Shown one piece after another: positions 36,943 to 46,323 of a DNA stretch of 64,000 nucleotides. A program made the translations under genes and the position numbers. The stretch spans positions 56,033-120,032 of the forward strand of contig NZ_JAYGHR010000069.1 in the NCBI RefSeq assembly GCF_034932365.1, written 5' to 3'. The notes beneath the pieces were generated by a model that had not been told where the DNA came from, did not search any database, and worked only from the letters and a program-made list of their open reading frames with translations. The stretch's first letter is position 1, and every line of letters starts with the position of its first letter. The stretch comes from Capilliphycus robustus (GTDB lineage Bacteria > Cyanobacteriota > Cyanobacteriia > Cyanobacteriales > Microcoleaceae).

Positions 36943-38271
36943 ATGAATACTCGCAATACGAATCTTATTTTAATTGTAGATGATAGCCCGATTCATCTTA
37001 AAGTGTTGTCAGAAAGCTTAATAGAAGCCGGATATGAAGTGGCAGTCGCCCTGAATGGTGAAACAGCTTTTCAACAAGCTCTTGATGATCCTCCTGATCT
37101 AATTTTATTAGACATTCAAATGCCGCGAATGGATGGATTTAAAACCTGTCAGCAACTCAAAGATCATCCTTCAACTGAAAGGATTCCAATTATTTTTATG
37201 ACAGCTCTCTCGGATATCTCTAGTAAAATTAAGGGATTGAAGATGGGGGCTGTTGACTATTTGACAAAACCCTTTCAACAGGAAGAAGTTCTAGCTAGAA
37301 TTGGAGTTCATATTCAAATCAAAAATTTAACTCAATCTCTCCTAGAGAAAAACCTTTTACTGGATCAACTCAATCAAAAACTCAAACACCTAATTCTTGA
37401 AAAAGATGATCAACTTCAACAAGTACAAGTTAAATTAATTCAAGCCGATAAGCTGTCCTCAATGGGTCAAATGCTCGCCGGAATTACCCATGAAATCAAT
37501 AACCCTCTCGGCTTCGTCATCGGTAATGTCAATCAGGTTGATGAATTTCTCCAAGATTTACTCACTCACCTAGAACTGTACCAAAAATTTTATCCAAATC
37601 CTGTCCCCGAAATTGAATATCATGCTGAAGAAATCGACATTAATTTTTTGATGGCTGATTTACCTGAAATGATCGCATCTATTAAACAGGGAGCCATCTT
37701 AATTCGAGAGATTAGCACTTCCATCCGCATTGTTTCCCGAATTGATGGACCAACAAAGGTTTTATTTAATATTCACGATGGTATTGACAGCACCTTATTA
37801 ATCTTAAAACACCGACTCCAGCCCAATGCTGATCATCCCGAAATTAAGATTAAAAAACAATATGGAATCCTTCCACAAATTGAAGGTTTTCCAGGACAAC
37901 TGAATCAAGTTTTTATGAATCTCATTGCTAATGCTATCGATGCGGTAGAAGAATCCAATCAGGGCAAAACCTACAAAGAAATTATGGCTCATCCTAATCT
38001 AATTACCATCTCCACCGAATTAACACCGGATCAAACCCAAGTATTGATTCGTATTACTGATAATGGCGTGGGAATGTCAGAGGAGGTTTGTTCACAGTTA
38101 TTTGATCCTTTTTTCACGACCAAACCCGTTGGAAAAGGCACCGGACTGGGATTATCCATCAGTTATCAAATTGTTGTGGAAAAACATGGCGGTACAATAG
38201 AATGCCATTCTCAACCCAGAAAGGGGACTGAATTTATCATTAAAATTCCTATTGATTCAACTCAAGATTAA
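36943..38271 (+). CDS. Response regulator-histidine kinase hybrid (HK2)
   Basis: 442 residues, probably cytoplasmic. The N-terminal receiver domain (~8-125) has the acidic pair DDS, phospho-acceptor Asp57 (LILLDIQMP), Thr in MTAL and Lys in TKPF. A coiled coil follows, then the same transmitter as in HK1, with His183 in THEINNP and ATPase boxes ITDNGVGMSEE and GKGTGLGLSI. It has no other sensor domain. It could accept phosphate from a neighbouring kinase, its receiver tuning its own output. Confidence 0.92.
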   Translation: MNTRNTNLILIVDDSPIHLKVLSESLIEAGYEVAVALNGETAFQQALDDPPDLILLDIQMPRMDGFKTCQQLKDHPSTERIPIIFMTALSDISSKIKGLKMGAVDYLTKPFQQEEVLARIGVHIQIKNLTQSLLEKNLLLDQLNQKLKHLILEKDDQLQQVQVKLIQADKLSSMGQMLAGITHEINNPLGFVIGNVNQVDEFLQDLLTHLELYQKFYPNPVPEIEYHAEEIDINFLMADLPEMIASIKQGAILIREISTSIRIVSRIDGPTKVLFNIHDGIDSTLLILKHRLQPNADHPEIKIKKQYGILPQIEGFPGQLNQVFMNLIANAIDAVEESNQGKTYKEIMAHPNLITISTELTPDQTQVLIRITDNGVGMSEEVCSQLFDPFFTTKPVGKGTGLGLSISYQIVVEKHGGTIECHSQPRKGTEFIIKIPIDSTQD

Positions 38272-38300
38272 GCTAAATTTAAACAGTAAATCATTGTTAA

Positions 38301-40349
38301 ATGGGGGCTTTAATGACTAGATATTGGTTGAATAGCCTAAAATTTAAAATTCCACTGTTCGTTTTGCTAGTCGTGATTCCGGCGATGCTAACCGCTATTG
38401 GACTCACCAGCTATCGAGCCTCTGAAATCCTTCGTAAACAAGCAGAAGAAGATTTAGCTTCCCAAGCCAAATCTCTAGCAACACGGGTTTATCAATGGGA
38501 TAAAATGAACATCTTAGCCTTACAAAATCTCAGTCAAAATATTAGTTTAATCCAACCGAACACCCAGCAACTCAGATCGCTCTTAATGGTCATACACAAT
38601 AGTTATAAAGATTACCTGTGGAGCGCTGGAATTGCGAACTTAGAGGGAAACTTTATTGCTCTTAGTGAAAATGAAAAAATTCCATCGATTAACTACAGCG
38701 ATCGCCAATGGTTTCACGGGGTTATTGCTGGAAACCAAATTATTAGAGAAAGTATTATTTCCCGTCGAACTGGAGAACCGGCAGTCATTTTTTCCGCACC
38801 AATTAGAGAACAAAATTCCCCTACTTTTTCTGAAAACGCTTCCCCTCCGGGAAAAATAATCGGTGTTATCCGTCTGGGTATCCTCCTGAATGAACTGACT
38901 GAAGCCGTCGGTGCAACAAGAGTCGGAGAAACCGGATTTGCAATTTTAGTCGATCAAAAGGGGCAATTATTGGCTCATCCTAATGCAAAATTGGTATCAG
39001 GAGAAAAGCTGACTGATCTGAGTAGCTATCCTCCCGTAAAACAGCTTTTAAACAATCATCAAGGTTTTTTTTATTTCACAGATGATCAGGGAATTCAGTG
39101 GCTATCTTACAACATAAGACTGAAAAACCAATGGGGAGCAATTGTACTTCAGCAGCAAACAGAAGTATTTTCTAAAGTTCGATCTTTTTGGCAACTTGCG
39201 ATTACCATTGCGATTGTTGTGACTGTGGGAATGGGAATTTTAACGGCATTACTGGCTCATCGTCTCATTCAACCGATTAGTGATTTAACCCAAGCTGCAT
39301 CTCAAGTGAGTCAGGGAAAATGGCATCAACAAGTCAAGGTGAGAAGTCGAGATGAATTAGGCATTTTAGCTGAAACTTTTAACCGAATGGCAAAAGCATT
39401 AAAAGAGTCTTTTTCTCTCCTCACTCAGATGAATGAGCAACTGCAAGCATCAGAAGCAAGAGAACGTGAAAAAGCAATAGCTTTAGAACAATCTCTACAA
39501 AAATTACAACAGGCACAAACTCAACTCATCCAAACTGAAAAAATGTCGAGTTTAGGTCAAATGGTTGCAGGAGTCGCCCATGAAATTAATAATCCCGTAA
39601 ACTTTATTCATGGCAATTTAGTTTATCTGAGACAATACACAGAAGACTTGCTGGAATTAATCGAACTCTATAAAAAGGATGAATCAAAAACTTCTATAGA
39701 AATCCTTCAAAAAATCGAAGATATTGAACTTGATTTTATTAAAAAAGATTTAAATAAATTATTAAACTCCATGCAAGTTGGAAGCAATCGAATTCGAGAA
39801 ATTGTACAGTCACTACGAACTTTTTCGCGCCTCGACGAATCCGAACTAAAACTTGTAGATATTCATAGCGGAATTGACAGTACATTAATGCTCCTCAAAA
39901 ACCGCTTGAAAAAGACATCTGAACATCCTGAAATTCAACTGATTAAAACCTATGAAAACTTACCCTTAGTCTATTGCTATCCGAGTCAGATAAACCAAGT
40001 TTTTATGAACATTCTGAACAATGCAATTGATGCTTTATCCGATCATCCTGATGGTAATCTACTAACTCAAACTCACTCCCCTTACCTGATTAAAATTATC
40101 ACAAAAGTTAAAAAAAATAATTGGGTTGCCATTCACATTAGCGATAACGGCTCCGGCATCAGTGAGGCGATTCAGACTAAAATTTTTGATCCATTTTTCA
40201 CCACCAAACCCGTTGGTAAAGGCACCGGACTCGGACTGGCGATCAGTTATCAAATTATTGTGAAAAAACATAGCGGAAAACTAGAATGTCATTCTCAGCC
40301 CGGAAAAGGAACAGAATTTATCATTGAAATTCCAGTTCAGTCTCTTTAA
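38301..40349 (+). CDS. Membrane sensor histidine kinase, Cache-HAMP type (HK3)
   Basis: 682 residues. Transmembrane helices lie at ~15-35 and ~297-320 around a double-Cache-like extracytoplasmic sensor (SAGIANLEGNFIALSE, INYSDRQWFHGVIAG, VGETGFAILVDQKGQLLAHP). HAMP is at ~320-375 (LIQPISDLTQAASQVSQGKW), then a coiled coil and the shared transmitter with His427 in AHEINNP. A second in-frame ATG at 38313, preceded by GGGGGC, may be the true start. Cache sensors usually bind small ligands; this one is unknown. Confidence 0.92.
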   Translation: MGALMTRYWLNSLKFKIPLFVLLVVIPAMLTAIGLTSYRASEILRKQAEEDLASQAKSLATRVYQWDKMNILALQNLSQNISLIQPNTQQLRSLLMVIHNSYKDYLWSAGIANLEGNFIALSENEKIPSINYSDRQWFHGVIAGNQIIRESIISRRTGEPAVIFSAPIREQNSPTFSENASPPGKIIGVIRLGILLNELTEAVGATRVGETGFAILVDQKGQLLAHPNAKLVSGEKLTDLSSYPPVKQLLNNHQGFFYFTDDQGIQWLSYNIRLKNQWGAIVLQQQTEVFSKVRSFWQLAITIAIVVTVGMGILTALLAHRLIQPISDLTQAASQVSQGKWHQQVKVRSRDELGILAETFNRMAKALKESFSLLTQMNEQLQASEAREREKAIALEQSLQKLQQAQTQLIQTEKMSSLGQMVAGVAHEINNPVNFIHGNLVYLRQYTEDLLELIELYKKDESKTSIEILQKIEDIELDFIKKDLNKLLNSMQVGSNRIREIVQSLRTFSRLDESELKLVDIHSGIDSTLMLLKNRLKKTSEHPEIQLIKTYENLPLVYCYPSQINQVFMNILNNAIDALSDHPDGNLLTQTHSPYLIKIITKVKKNNWVAIHISDNGSGISEAIQTKIFDPFFTTKPVGKGTGLGLAISYQIIVKKHSGKLECHSQPGKGTEFIIEIPVQSL

Positions 40350-40571
40350 AAATCAATCCCCTGTTCTCCGTCAACGTTCACTCAACTAAAGAATAATAAA
40401 TGTGTAGTTTTTTTTAAAAAAAATGAGACTTGACGGAGAATAATTCCTCATGCCAAGCTTAGGACAGCGAATCTATACAAATCCGAAACACTACGGATCA
40501 TTGTAGCCTTTGCTAGAAAACCCCTAACGAGCATCCAGGACGGAAACCCCCATGACTTCAAACACTTAGTA

Positions 40572-43217
40572 ATGATTGATACACTCTGGTTACTGCTATG
40601 TTCCTGCTTAGTCTTCCTGATGCAAGCTGGATTTATGTGTTTAGAATGCGGCCTCACCCGTTCTAAAAACAGTATTAACGTTGCTGCAAAAAACTTCGCA
40701 GATTTTGCGGTTTCTGCTATTTTATTTTGGGGCATCGGTTACGGATTAATGTTTGGTTCCTCTCATCTAGGTTGGTTTGGAACGAGCCATTTTTGGGTCA
40801 ACCTAAACACAGCAAACCTCGCCGCTTTTTTCCTTTTTCAAGTCATGTTCTGCGGTACCTCCGTAACCATTGTTTCTGGAGCCGTCGCCGAACGCATGAA
40901 ATTCAGTGCATACCTCATCCTCGTCATCCTCGTTTCCGGTTTAATTTACCCGATTTTTGGTCATTTAGTCTGGAATGGAGCGCAGGACGGCATCTTGGCA
41001 GGTCGTTTAGGCTATCTCGGCTTTGTGGATTTTGCAGGTTCAACCGTCGTTCATAGCATCGGCGCCTGGGTCTCCTTAGCCGCCTTACTCGTCATGGGGC
41101 CTCGTTCCGGTCGCTTTCCGAAAACAAAACCTCCCCAAAAAATTCACAGTTCCAACCTGCAATTTTCCGTTTTGGGCGCCATGCTGTTGTGGTTTGGGTG
41201 GCTCGGCTTTAACGGCGGTAGCACCCTCGCTTTCAATCACCAAGTTCCCCATATTATGGTCAATACCACCCTAGCCGGGGCCGGAGGAATGATTTCGGCG
41301 GGCGCACTCAGTTGGGGCAAACGCAAAGCCCCTGAAGTCGAAACCCTGATTAACGGGACTCTCGCCGGACTGGTGGCAATTACGGCTTCCTGTCATGCCG
41401 TCACAACTCCCATCGCTGTGATCATCGGTGCAACTGGGGCGGCGGTGATGATGTTAACGGATATTCTCCTAGAACATTGGCGAATTGATGATGCTGTCGG
41501 AGCGGTAGCGGTACATGGCGGAGGCGGAGTTTGGGGAACGTTGGCCGTGGGGTTGTTTGGTCAGCCCGAATTATTGGGGACAGGCTTGGAACGATACGCC
41601 CAACTCGGTGTGCAGTTATTAGGGATTTTTGTGGGGTTTGGATGGGGATTTGGTATGGCTTATTTGCTGCTATTTTCGGTGAATCGGATTTTCCCCCTAC
41701 GGGTTTCTTTATCCGAAGAAAAAATCGGTCTCAATATTTCAGAGCATCGCGCAAAAACAGAGATCTATGACTTATTTCAAGTCATGGAAAAACAAGCTCA
41801 AACCTATGATTTAAGTTTACGCGCACCTGTCGAACCGTTTACCGAAGTCGGTTTAATTGCTGAACGTTACAATGCGGTGATGGATGCTTTAGAAGAGGCC
41901 GTAACCCGCACCGAAGCTATTGTCAAAACGGCAATGAATGGGATCGTTACTTTTAGCGGTTCCAACTTAGAAATTACCACCGCTAACCCGTCAGCCGCGA
42001 TCATGTTTGGCTATTCAATGGAAGAGTTGATCGGGATGTCAATTCATCAACTTTGGGAATGGCAGGATGATGAAATTTATGCTCAAGAAATGCTATTAAA
42101 AGAATTATTAAAGACAGGACATTATGAGTTAATTGGATGTCGAGTAGATGGTTCACAATTTGCTCTCGAAGCAACGGTTACACAAGCCAAATCTGGTCAG
42201 CTTTCTTTTTATACCGCAACTTTTCAAGATATTAGTAAACGCAAAGAGGCAGAAGCTGCATTACGCCAATCAAAAAGCAGACTCAAGCAAAAAAATCAAC
42301 AACTTGAAGAGGCATTAACAGAACTCCAACAAGCACAAACACACCTAATTAAAGCCGAAAAAATGTCAAGTTTGGGGCAGATGGTGGCAGGTGTTGCCCA
42401 CGAAATTAATAACCCTGTTAGTTTTATTTATGGTAATATTCAACCCGCTTTAGATTATACTCGAGATATACTGCAACTTCTCGAACTTTACCAACAGCAT
42501 TATCCTCAACCCAAACCAGAAATAGCTGACTATGCGGATGAAATTGATGTTGAATTTCTTAAATCTGATTATCTACAACTCTTAGACTCCATGCGTGTTG
42601 GTGCTGAACGAATTCGTGATATTGTGCGTAGCCTGAGAAATTTTTCGCGTTTAGATGAAGCCGATATTAAAGCAGTTGATCTCCATGAGGGAATAGAAAG
42701 TACCCTGTTAATTTTACAAAATCGTCTTAAACCCAACGCTGACCATCTGGAAATTGAAGTTATCAAAGACTTTGGAAAACTTCCCCTGATAGAATGTTAC
42801 CCGAGTCAACTCAATCAAGTGTTTATGAATATTATCAGTAATGCAATTGATGCCCTCGAAGAATATAATCTTCAGCAACTTTCAAAAGGCATGAAATCTA
42901 AACAGTATCAAATCAGAATTAAAACGCTATTAGTTGATCCTCAATGGGTTGAAATTCGCATCGCTGACAACGGGCCAGGAATCACAGAAGAAGTAAAATC
43001 CAAACTCTTCGATCCTTTCTTTACGACAAAACCCGTTGGTAAAGGTACAGGTTTAGGGTTATCAATTAGTTATAAAATTGTTGTAGAAAAACACAAAGGA
43101 AAAATTTGGTGTTCTTCAGAACTAAATCAAGGCACTGAATTTATTATTAGAATTCCCCGTTTAATTCTCTCCATTGCCCGGAAACTTGAATCTTCTAAAT
43201 ACCATCCCAGAAATTAA
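40572..43217 (+). CDS. Ammonium transporter-sensor histidine kinase fusion (HK4)
   Basis: 881 residues. The N-terminal ~390 residues are an Amt/Rh channel with eleven hydrophobic helices. The residues matching E. coli AmtB Asp160, His168 and His318 are Asp153, His161 (VDFAGSTVVHS) and His315 (AVAVHGGGGVWG). After a linker come a PAS domain (~455-565), a coiled coil and the shared transmitter with His610 in AHEINNP. Amt-kinase fusions known in other bacteria sense ammonium. Here the channel residues are intact, so it may both bind and conduct. Nitrogen sensing is the likely role. Confidence 0.93.
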   Translation: MIDTLWLLLCSCLVFLMQAGFMCLECGLTRSKNSINVAAKNFADFAVSAILFWGIGYGLMFGSSHLGWFGTSHFWVNLNTANLAAFFLFQVMFCGTSVTIVSGAVAERMKFSAYLILVILVSGLIYPIFGHLVWNGAQDGILAGRLGYLGFVDFAGSTVVHSIGAWVSLAALLVMGPRSGRFPKTKPPQKIHSSNLQFSVLGAMLLWFGWLGFNGGSTLAFNHQVPHIMVNTTLAGAGGMISAGALSWGKRKAPEVETLINGTLAGLVAITASCHAVTTPIAVIIGATGAAVMMLTDILLEHWRIDDAVGAVAVHGGGGVWGTLAVGLFGQPELLGTGLERYAQLGVQLLGIFVGFGWGFGMAYLLLFSVNRIFPLRVSLSEEKIGLNISEHRAKTEIYDLFQVMEKQAQTYDLSLRAPVEPFTEVGLIAERYNAVMDALEEAVTRTEAIVKTAMNGIVTFSGSNLEITTANPSAAIMFGYSMEELIGMSIHQLWEWQDDEIYAQEMLLKELLKTGHYELIGCRVDGSQFALEATVTQAKSGQLSFYTATFQDISKRKEAEAALRQSKSRLKQKNQQLEEALTELQQAQTHLIKAEKMSSLGQMVAGVAHEINNPVSFIYGNIQPALDYTRDILQLLELYQQHYPQPKPEIADYADEIDVEFLKSDYLQLLDSMRVGAERIRDIVRSLRNFSRLDEADIKAVDLHEGIESTLLILQNRLKPNADHLEIEVIKDFGKLPLIECYPSQLNQVFMNIISNAIDALEEYNLQQLSKGMKSKQYQIRIKTLLVDPQWVEIRIADNGPGITEEVKSKLFDPFFTTKPVGKGTGLGLSISYKIVVEKHKGKIWCSSELNQGTEFIIRIPRLILSIARKLESSKYHPRN

Positions 43218-43289
43218 CATTCACTTGACTTTCTAGTTTTCAAAGGTTGCAGTCATTCTATACCCAACTGGAGATCCGGTCATTGCTGA

Positions 43290-43859
43290 TCAGAACCGCA
43301 AACTGTTAACAACTTGGCGAAACTCCTGCACCAATTGAAGATAGGGAGTCTTTTTATAAATTTGCAGCAAGGAGTCATAAAACCACAGCGTTTCTGCTTT
43401 TCCAACAGGAAAAATTTTCCAAATTTCATCCCCCAATTTATCACACTCAACTAATAGCGAACGTCCATTATGTAACTTATCCGCCAATGACACCAACTGC
43501 ACCGAAGAACTCGCCGTTTCAATTTGTGCTAAATAGCGTAACTTTCGTTCTTTCCAAGGGGGTTTGGGAACCGTTTCTGACTCCGTACATCCATCAACAA
43601 TATTGACAACAGACTCCCCAAACTGTTGACGAATTTCTTCGCGAGTTTTTGCACCGCCCTGATCTTCAATACTATCGTGAAGCAAAGCCGAAATCGCCTC
43701 ATCTTCATTTCCTCCCGCTTCTAAAACCAAAGCCGTAACACTCAATAAATGAGCAATATAAGGAATATTTCCGACTTTGCGAGTTTGATTGATATGTAAG
43801 CGATGAGCGTAAACCAAAGCCTGTTCAAAACGTTCGGTTAATTTTGCTGATTTCATCAT
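43290..43859 (-). CDS. HD-domain phosphohydrolase, RelA/SpoT-hydrolase-like
   Basis: 189 residues from ATG 43859, which overlaps the TGA of the upstream gene (ATGA), with GGAG 6 nt before; this implies translational coupling. Metal-binding signatures are YIAH, LLHDSIED and LADKLHN, the pattern of SpoT/MESH1-type hydrolases that act on ppGpp or related nucleotides. No synthetase domain is present. It shares an operon with the WYL regulator next to csx3. Whether it belongs functionally to the CRISPR relic is unclear. Confidence 0.82.
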   Translation of the reverse strand: MMKSAKLTERFEQALVYAHRLHINQTRKVGNIPYIAHLLSVTALVLEAGGNEDEAISALLHDSIEDQGGAKTREEIRQQFGESVVNIVDGCTESETVPKPPWKERKLRYLAQIETASSSVQLVSLADKLHNGRSLLVECDKLGDEIWKIFPVGKAETLWFYDSLLQIYKKTPYLQLVQEFRQVVNSLRF

Positions 43860-45208
43860 TCTTGACTCCAATTTTCAGAATACAGTTGAGCTTCTTGTCT
43901 GACTTCTTGAGCGATTTTTTGACGAAGTTTCAAGGGAAAAATAACTTCAACTCTCGGCCGCCAAGACCGCAAACGCAATTCAACATTTGTATCTCCCTCC
44001 CGATAATTTACTCGATAATAAGCATCGGTTTTTGAACGAGAATGAAGAATTTTGAGTAATTGTTGCTTCTCCGTTCCGGCTTGTTCAATAATTAATTTTT
44101 CCGCGTCTTGATAGGAAATCGGTTGAAAGGTTTGATGGCGAAATGTTCCCTCAATATAATAATCACTAAACTGGCGGTCGAACCGCAACAGCATCACTCG
44201 ACATTCTAAGTAAAAATCAAAACCCCAAGCCACTCCATCCATTTCCATTTGAATATCATCTGGAGTTGGTAGATTCCCTTTCTGATAAGATTCCCACAAA
44301 AAATGAGGCAAATCTAAATCATTCCAAGATAAATCCTCAATCTCGATAATTTTATCCAAACGGTAATTGTACCATTGACCTTTGCCATTTGGTGTTTGTC
44401 CAAAAGCACATAAATAAACCGCTCGTTGGGCATAATAAATACACACCGGATACACAATACAGCGAACCGTTTTTTTGACCCGCGAACTGTCATAAATTAA
44501 TCGCACGGGTGGCACAGGATTCTCTTGCCAAAGGAGTTTTAGCTGTTCCTGCCAATCTTCAACTCGTTCCTGTTTTTCTGGAGAAACAATATACACGACT
44601 TCCATAAAAAATCGATGCACACCGTTGAGGGGTTGAGAGAGATTTTGAGCAATTAATTCTAGGTCGGGGTTGAGAACCGGAAGCGCTTGGGGTTGATAGA
44701 AATTAGAGGTTTCACTCCCAGGTAAAGTTGGAAATTCTTGCACTCGATAATACTTGGTATCCTGTCGTTTTAGCCATCCCAATTCTGCTAAAATATGCAA
44801 ATCGGTTTGCAGGGAACGGCGAGTCACCCCAAAGAGTCGCTGCTGCAACAATTCATCTAACTCATTGCTCGAAATTTCATCATGTTGTTGCAGGGTTTTT
44901 CGCCATTGGAATTCCTGTACTTTCCAGTCAGGATCTAATATCCATTCTGCAACGGTTTTCGCACAAGCACAGTTAGGATCATGTAAGGGGGGTGCGGTTT
45001 CGCCTCGGGGATGATTTGCACTAAAAAAAGCATTCCGCCAGTCGGCAAAGGTAAAGGGTTCATCGAGTAGCAAACGGTGCTGTTTGTTGCCATACAAACT
45101 GTGCAGCCACACCCACAAACGAATGGCTCTTAATAAGTTTTGTTTGAGAGAACCTCTGGCTAACCACTGTAAAAGTTCGGGTTGGGGACTGGCTTCAAAC
45201 TGCAACAT
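43856..45208 (-). CDS. WYL-domain protein, CRISPR-associated TIGR03985 type
   Basis: 450 residues. The N-terminal LLQWLARGSLKQNLLRAIRL and WLHSLYG match my memory of cyanobacterial TIGR03985 proteins found near CRISPR loci. The middle has a helix-turn-helix-like segment (FGVTRRSLQTDLHILAELGWL). The second half is a WYL-type ligand-binding domain (PVRLIYDSSRV, YNYRLDKIIEIEDL). It is likely a transcription regulator responding to a nucleic-acid-like ligand. It is divergent from csx3 across a 151-bp gap that contains a perfect inverted repeat. Confidence 0.75.
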   Translation of the reverse strand: MLQFEASPQPELLQWLARGSLKQNLLRAIRLWVWLHSLYGNKQHRLLLDEPFTFADWRNAFFSANHPRGETAPPLHDPNCACAKTVAEWILDPDWKVQEFQWRKTLQQHDEISSNELDELLQQRLFGVTRRSLQTDLHILAELGWLKRQDTKYYRVQEFPTLPGSETSNFYQPQALPVLNPDLELIAQNLSQPLNGVHRFFMEVVYIVSPEKQERVEDWQEQLKLLWQENPVPPVRLIYDSSRVKKTVRCIVYPVCIYYAQRAVYLCAFGQTPNGKGQWYNYRLDKIIEIEDLSWNDLDLPHFLWESYQKGNLPTPDDIQMEMDGVAWGFDFYLECRVMLLRFDRQFSDYYIEGTFRHQTFQPISYQDAEKLIIEQAGTEKQQLLKILHSRSKTDAYYRVNYREGDTNVELRLRSWRPRVEVIFPLKLRQKIAQEVRQEAQLYSENWSQE

Positions 45209-45247
45209 TCAACAATTCCAACTTGATGTAATTTGAGCTTATCATGT

Positions 45248-45269
45248 ACCGGAAGACCGAACTTCCGGT
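45248..45269. promoter_or_regulatory. Inverted repeat between WYL regulator and csx3
   Basis: ACCGGAAG (45248-45255) and CTTCCGGT (45262-45269) are perfect 8-bp arms around a 6-bp spacer. Placed in the middle of the divergent promoter region, they are a candidate operator for the WYL protein. A transcript hairpin is the alternative. Confidence 0.5.
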
Positions 45270-45359
45270 TTCGAGTTGGGATTTTCTCGGAATTTGGAAA
45301 GACCATCTTCCAACGGGGAGTAAGATAAAAACAGTCACAACAGTCACAGGAGAGATCAG

Positions 45360-45665
45360 ATGACAACGTACAACATTGAGATGGTTGATGGTATTTTACA
45401 AGTCGGGTTCGCTGATCCGGCTCAAAATGACCAAATTGTGCGGGATGCGGCGGCGCGTTTGGAGGAAATGTCTAAAACCGGAGAACTCAAAGGCGGGGAG
45501 TTACTGAGGGTAAATGGCCCTTGTAGTATGCCTGTCGCTTTTGTGTTGGCCCACAAAGTTAGTCATTTATTCGGTGCGGTTGGGGTGTTTGACCCCAAGA
45601 TGGGAAAATACGTTATTTGCATTACTCATAATCCTAACTATAAATTGGGAGATGTAGTTGATTAA
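45360..45665 (+). CDS. csx3: CRISPR-associated ring nuclease Csx3
   Basis: 101 residues of the Csx3 (Crn3) family, which binds and degrades cyclic tetra-adenylate made by type III Cas10. The family core is GPCSMPVAFVLAHKVSHLFG, then AVGVFDPKMGKYVICITH and NPNYKLGD, with the conserved His, Asp and His positions intact. ACAGGAGAG precedes the ATG. It stands beside a TIGR03985-type regulator and a broken cas10, so it is a leftover or a stand-alone defence or host-protection gene. Confidence 0.85.
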   Translation: MTTYNIEMVDGILQVGFADPAQNDQIVRDAAARLEEMSKTGELKGGELLRVNGPCSMPVAFVLAHKVSHLFGAVGVFDPKMGKYVICITHNPNYKLGDVVD

Positions 45666-45679
45666 ACACAAAATATACG

Positions 45680-45704
45680 ATATGTAATATTATATATTAC
45701 ATAT
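45680..45704. promoter_or_regulatory. Palindrome after csx3
   Basis: ATATGTAATAT and ATATTACATAT form perfect 11-bp arms around 3 bp. It lies 15 bp after the csx3 stop. No T-run follows; it could be a weak terminator or a protein-binding site. Confidence 0.45.
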
Positions 45705-45822
45705 CAATTTTGATTATAGCACTACGCATTATGGTTAGGACTTATGTAAAAGCTGAAAACCTTTTGTAGTCTAACTTTTGCCTTTTGCCTCTTGCAAGAT
45801 TGCCTAGCGCGTAGCGCTATAT

Positions 45823-46323
45823 GTCAAACTTTCACAAGGTCAAACTAAAGAATATTATTGTCCGGTCGGTGAAATCAAAGATTCTGACCCTTATATTCCC
45901 TATCCAGTAGAATAAAAACCCAACCTAGCTCACTATAAAGAAGATATAAAAACAGCTTTAAAAAACCTACAACCGGAAGACTGGAATAACTTGTCTCTGC
46001 TGACTTTATTTGTCGAAAAATATGGGTCATGTTTGAGCTTTGGTGAGTCAGATATTGCGTTAATTGACATGGCGCGATCAACGGCTGCGGTTGCTTGTGC
46101 GATCGCTCCCAATCTTGAATCAGAAAACATTTGCTTAGTTGCGGGTGATTTGTCAGGAATTCAGAAATTTATTTACACGATTTCTTCTGATGGTGCGCTC
46201 AAGTCTTTGAGAGCCAGAAGTTTCTATTTAGAGTTAGTTATCGATGAATATACTGATTACCTGCCACGTCCTCTAGTATTTCCCAAGGGATATCCCCAAG
46301 ACGATGTTGCTTACAGTTATCTC
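45823..46323 (+). pseudogene. cas10: cas10 (type III CRISPR) internal fragment with in-frame stop
   Basis: A single frame reads LSQGQTKEYYCPVGEIKDSD...PYPVE, then an in-frame TAA at 45913-45915. It continues HYKEDIKTALKNLQPEDW, LLTLFVEKYGSCL and the diagnostic GDLSGIQKFIYTISSDGALK / SLRARSFYLELV. That last block is the start of the Cas10 Palm1 domain; the part before is the end of the HD/linker region. About 165 of the usual 700-1000 residues remain. The HD start, catalytic GGDD and C-terminus are gone. The fragment runs into the 3' end of the recQ-like gene (10-bp overlap with the convergent stop). Confidence 0.85.

Noticed and set aside
40500..40571. CATCC-GGACGGAA upstream of the Amt-kinase gene, resembling the core of the glutamine (glnA-type) riboswitch
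   Set aside because: The following bases are ACCCCC instead of GUAGG, and the closing CCGAAGGAAC segment is missing, so the conserved core is not met.
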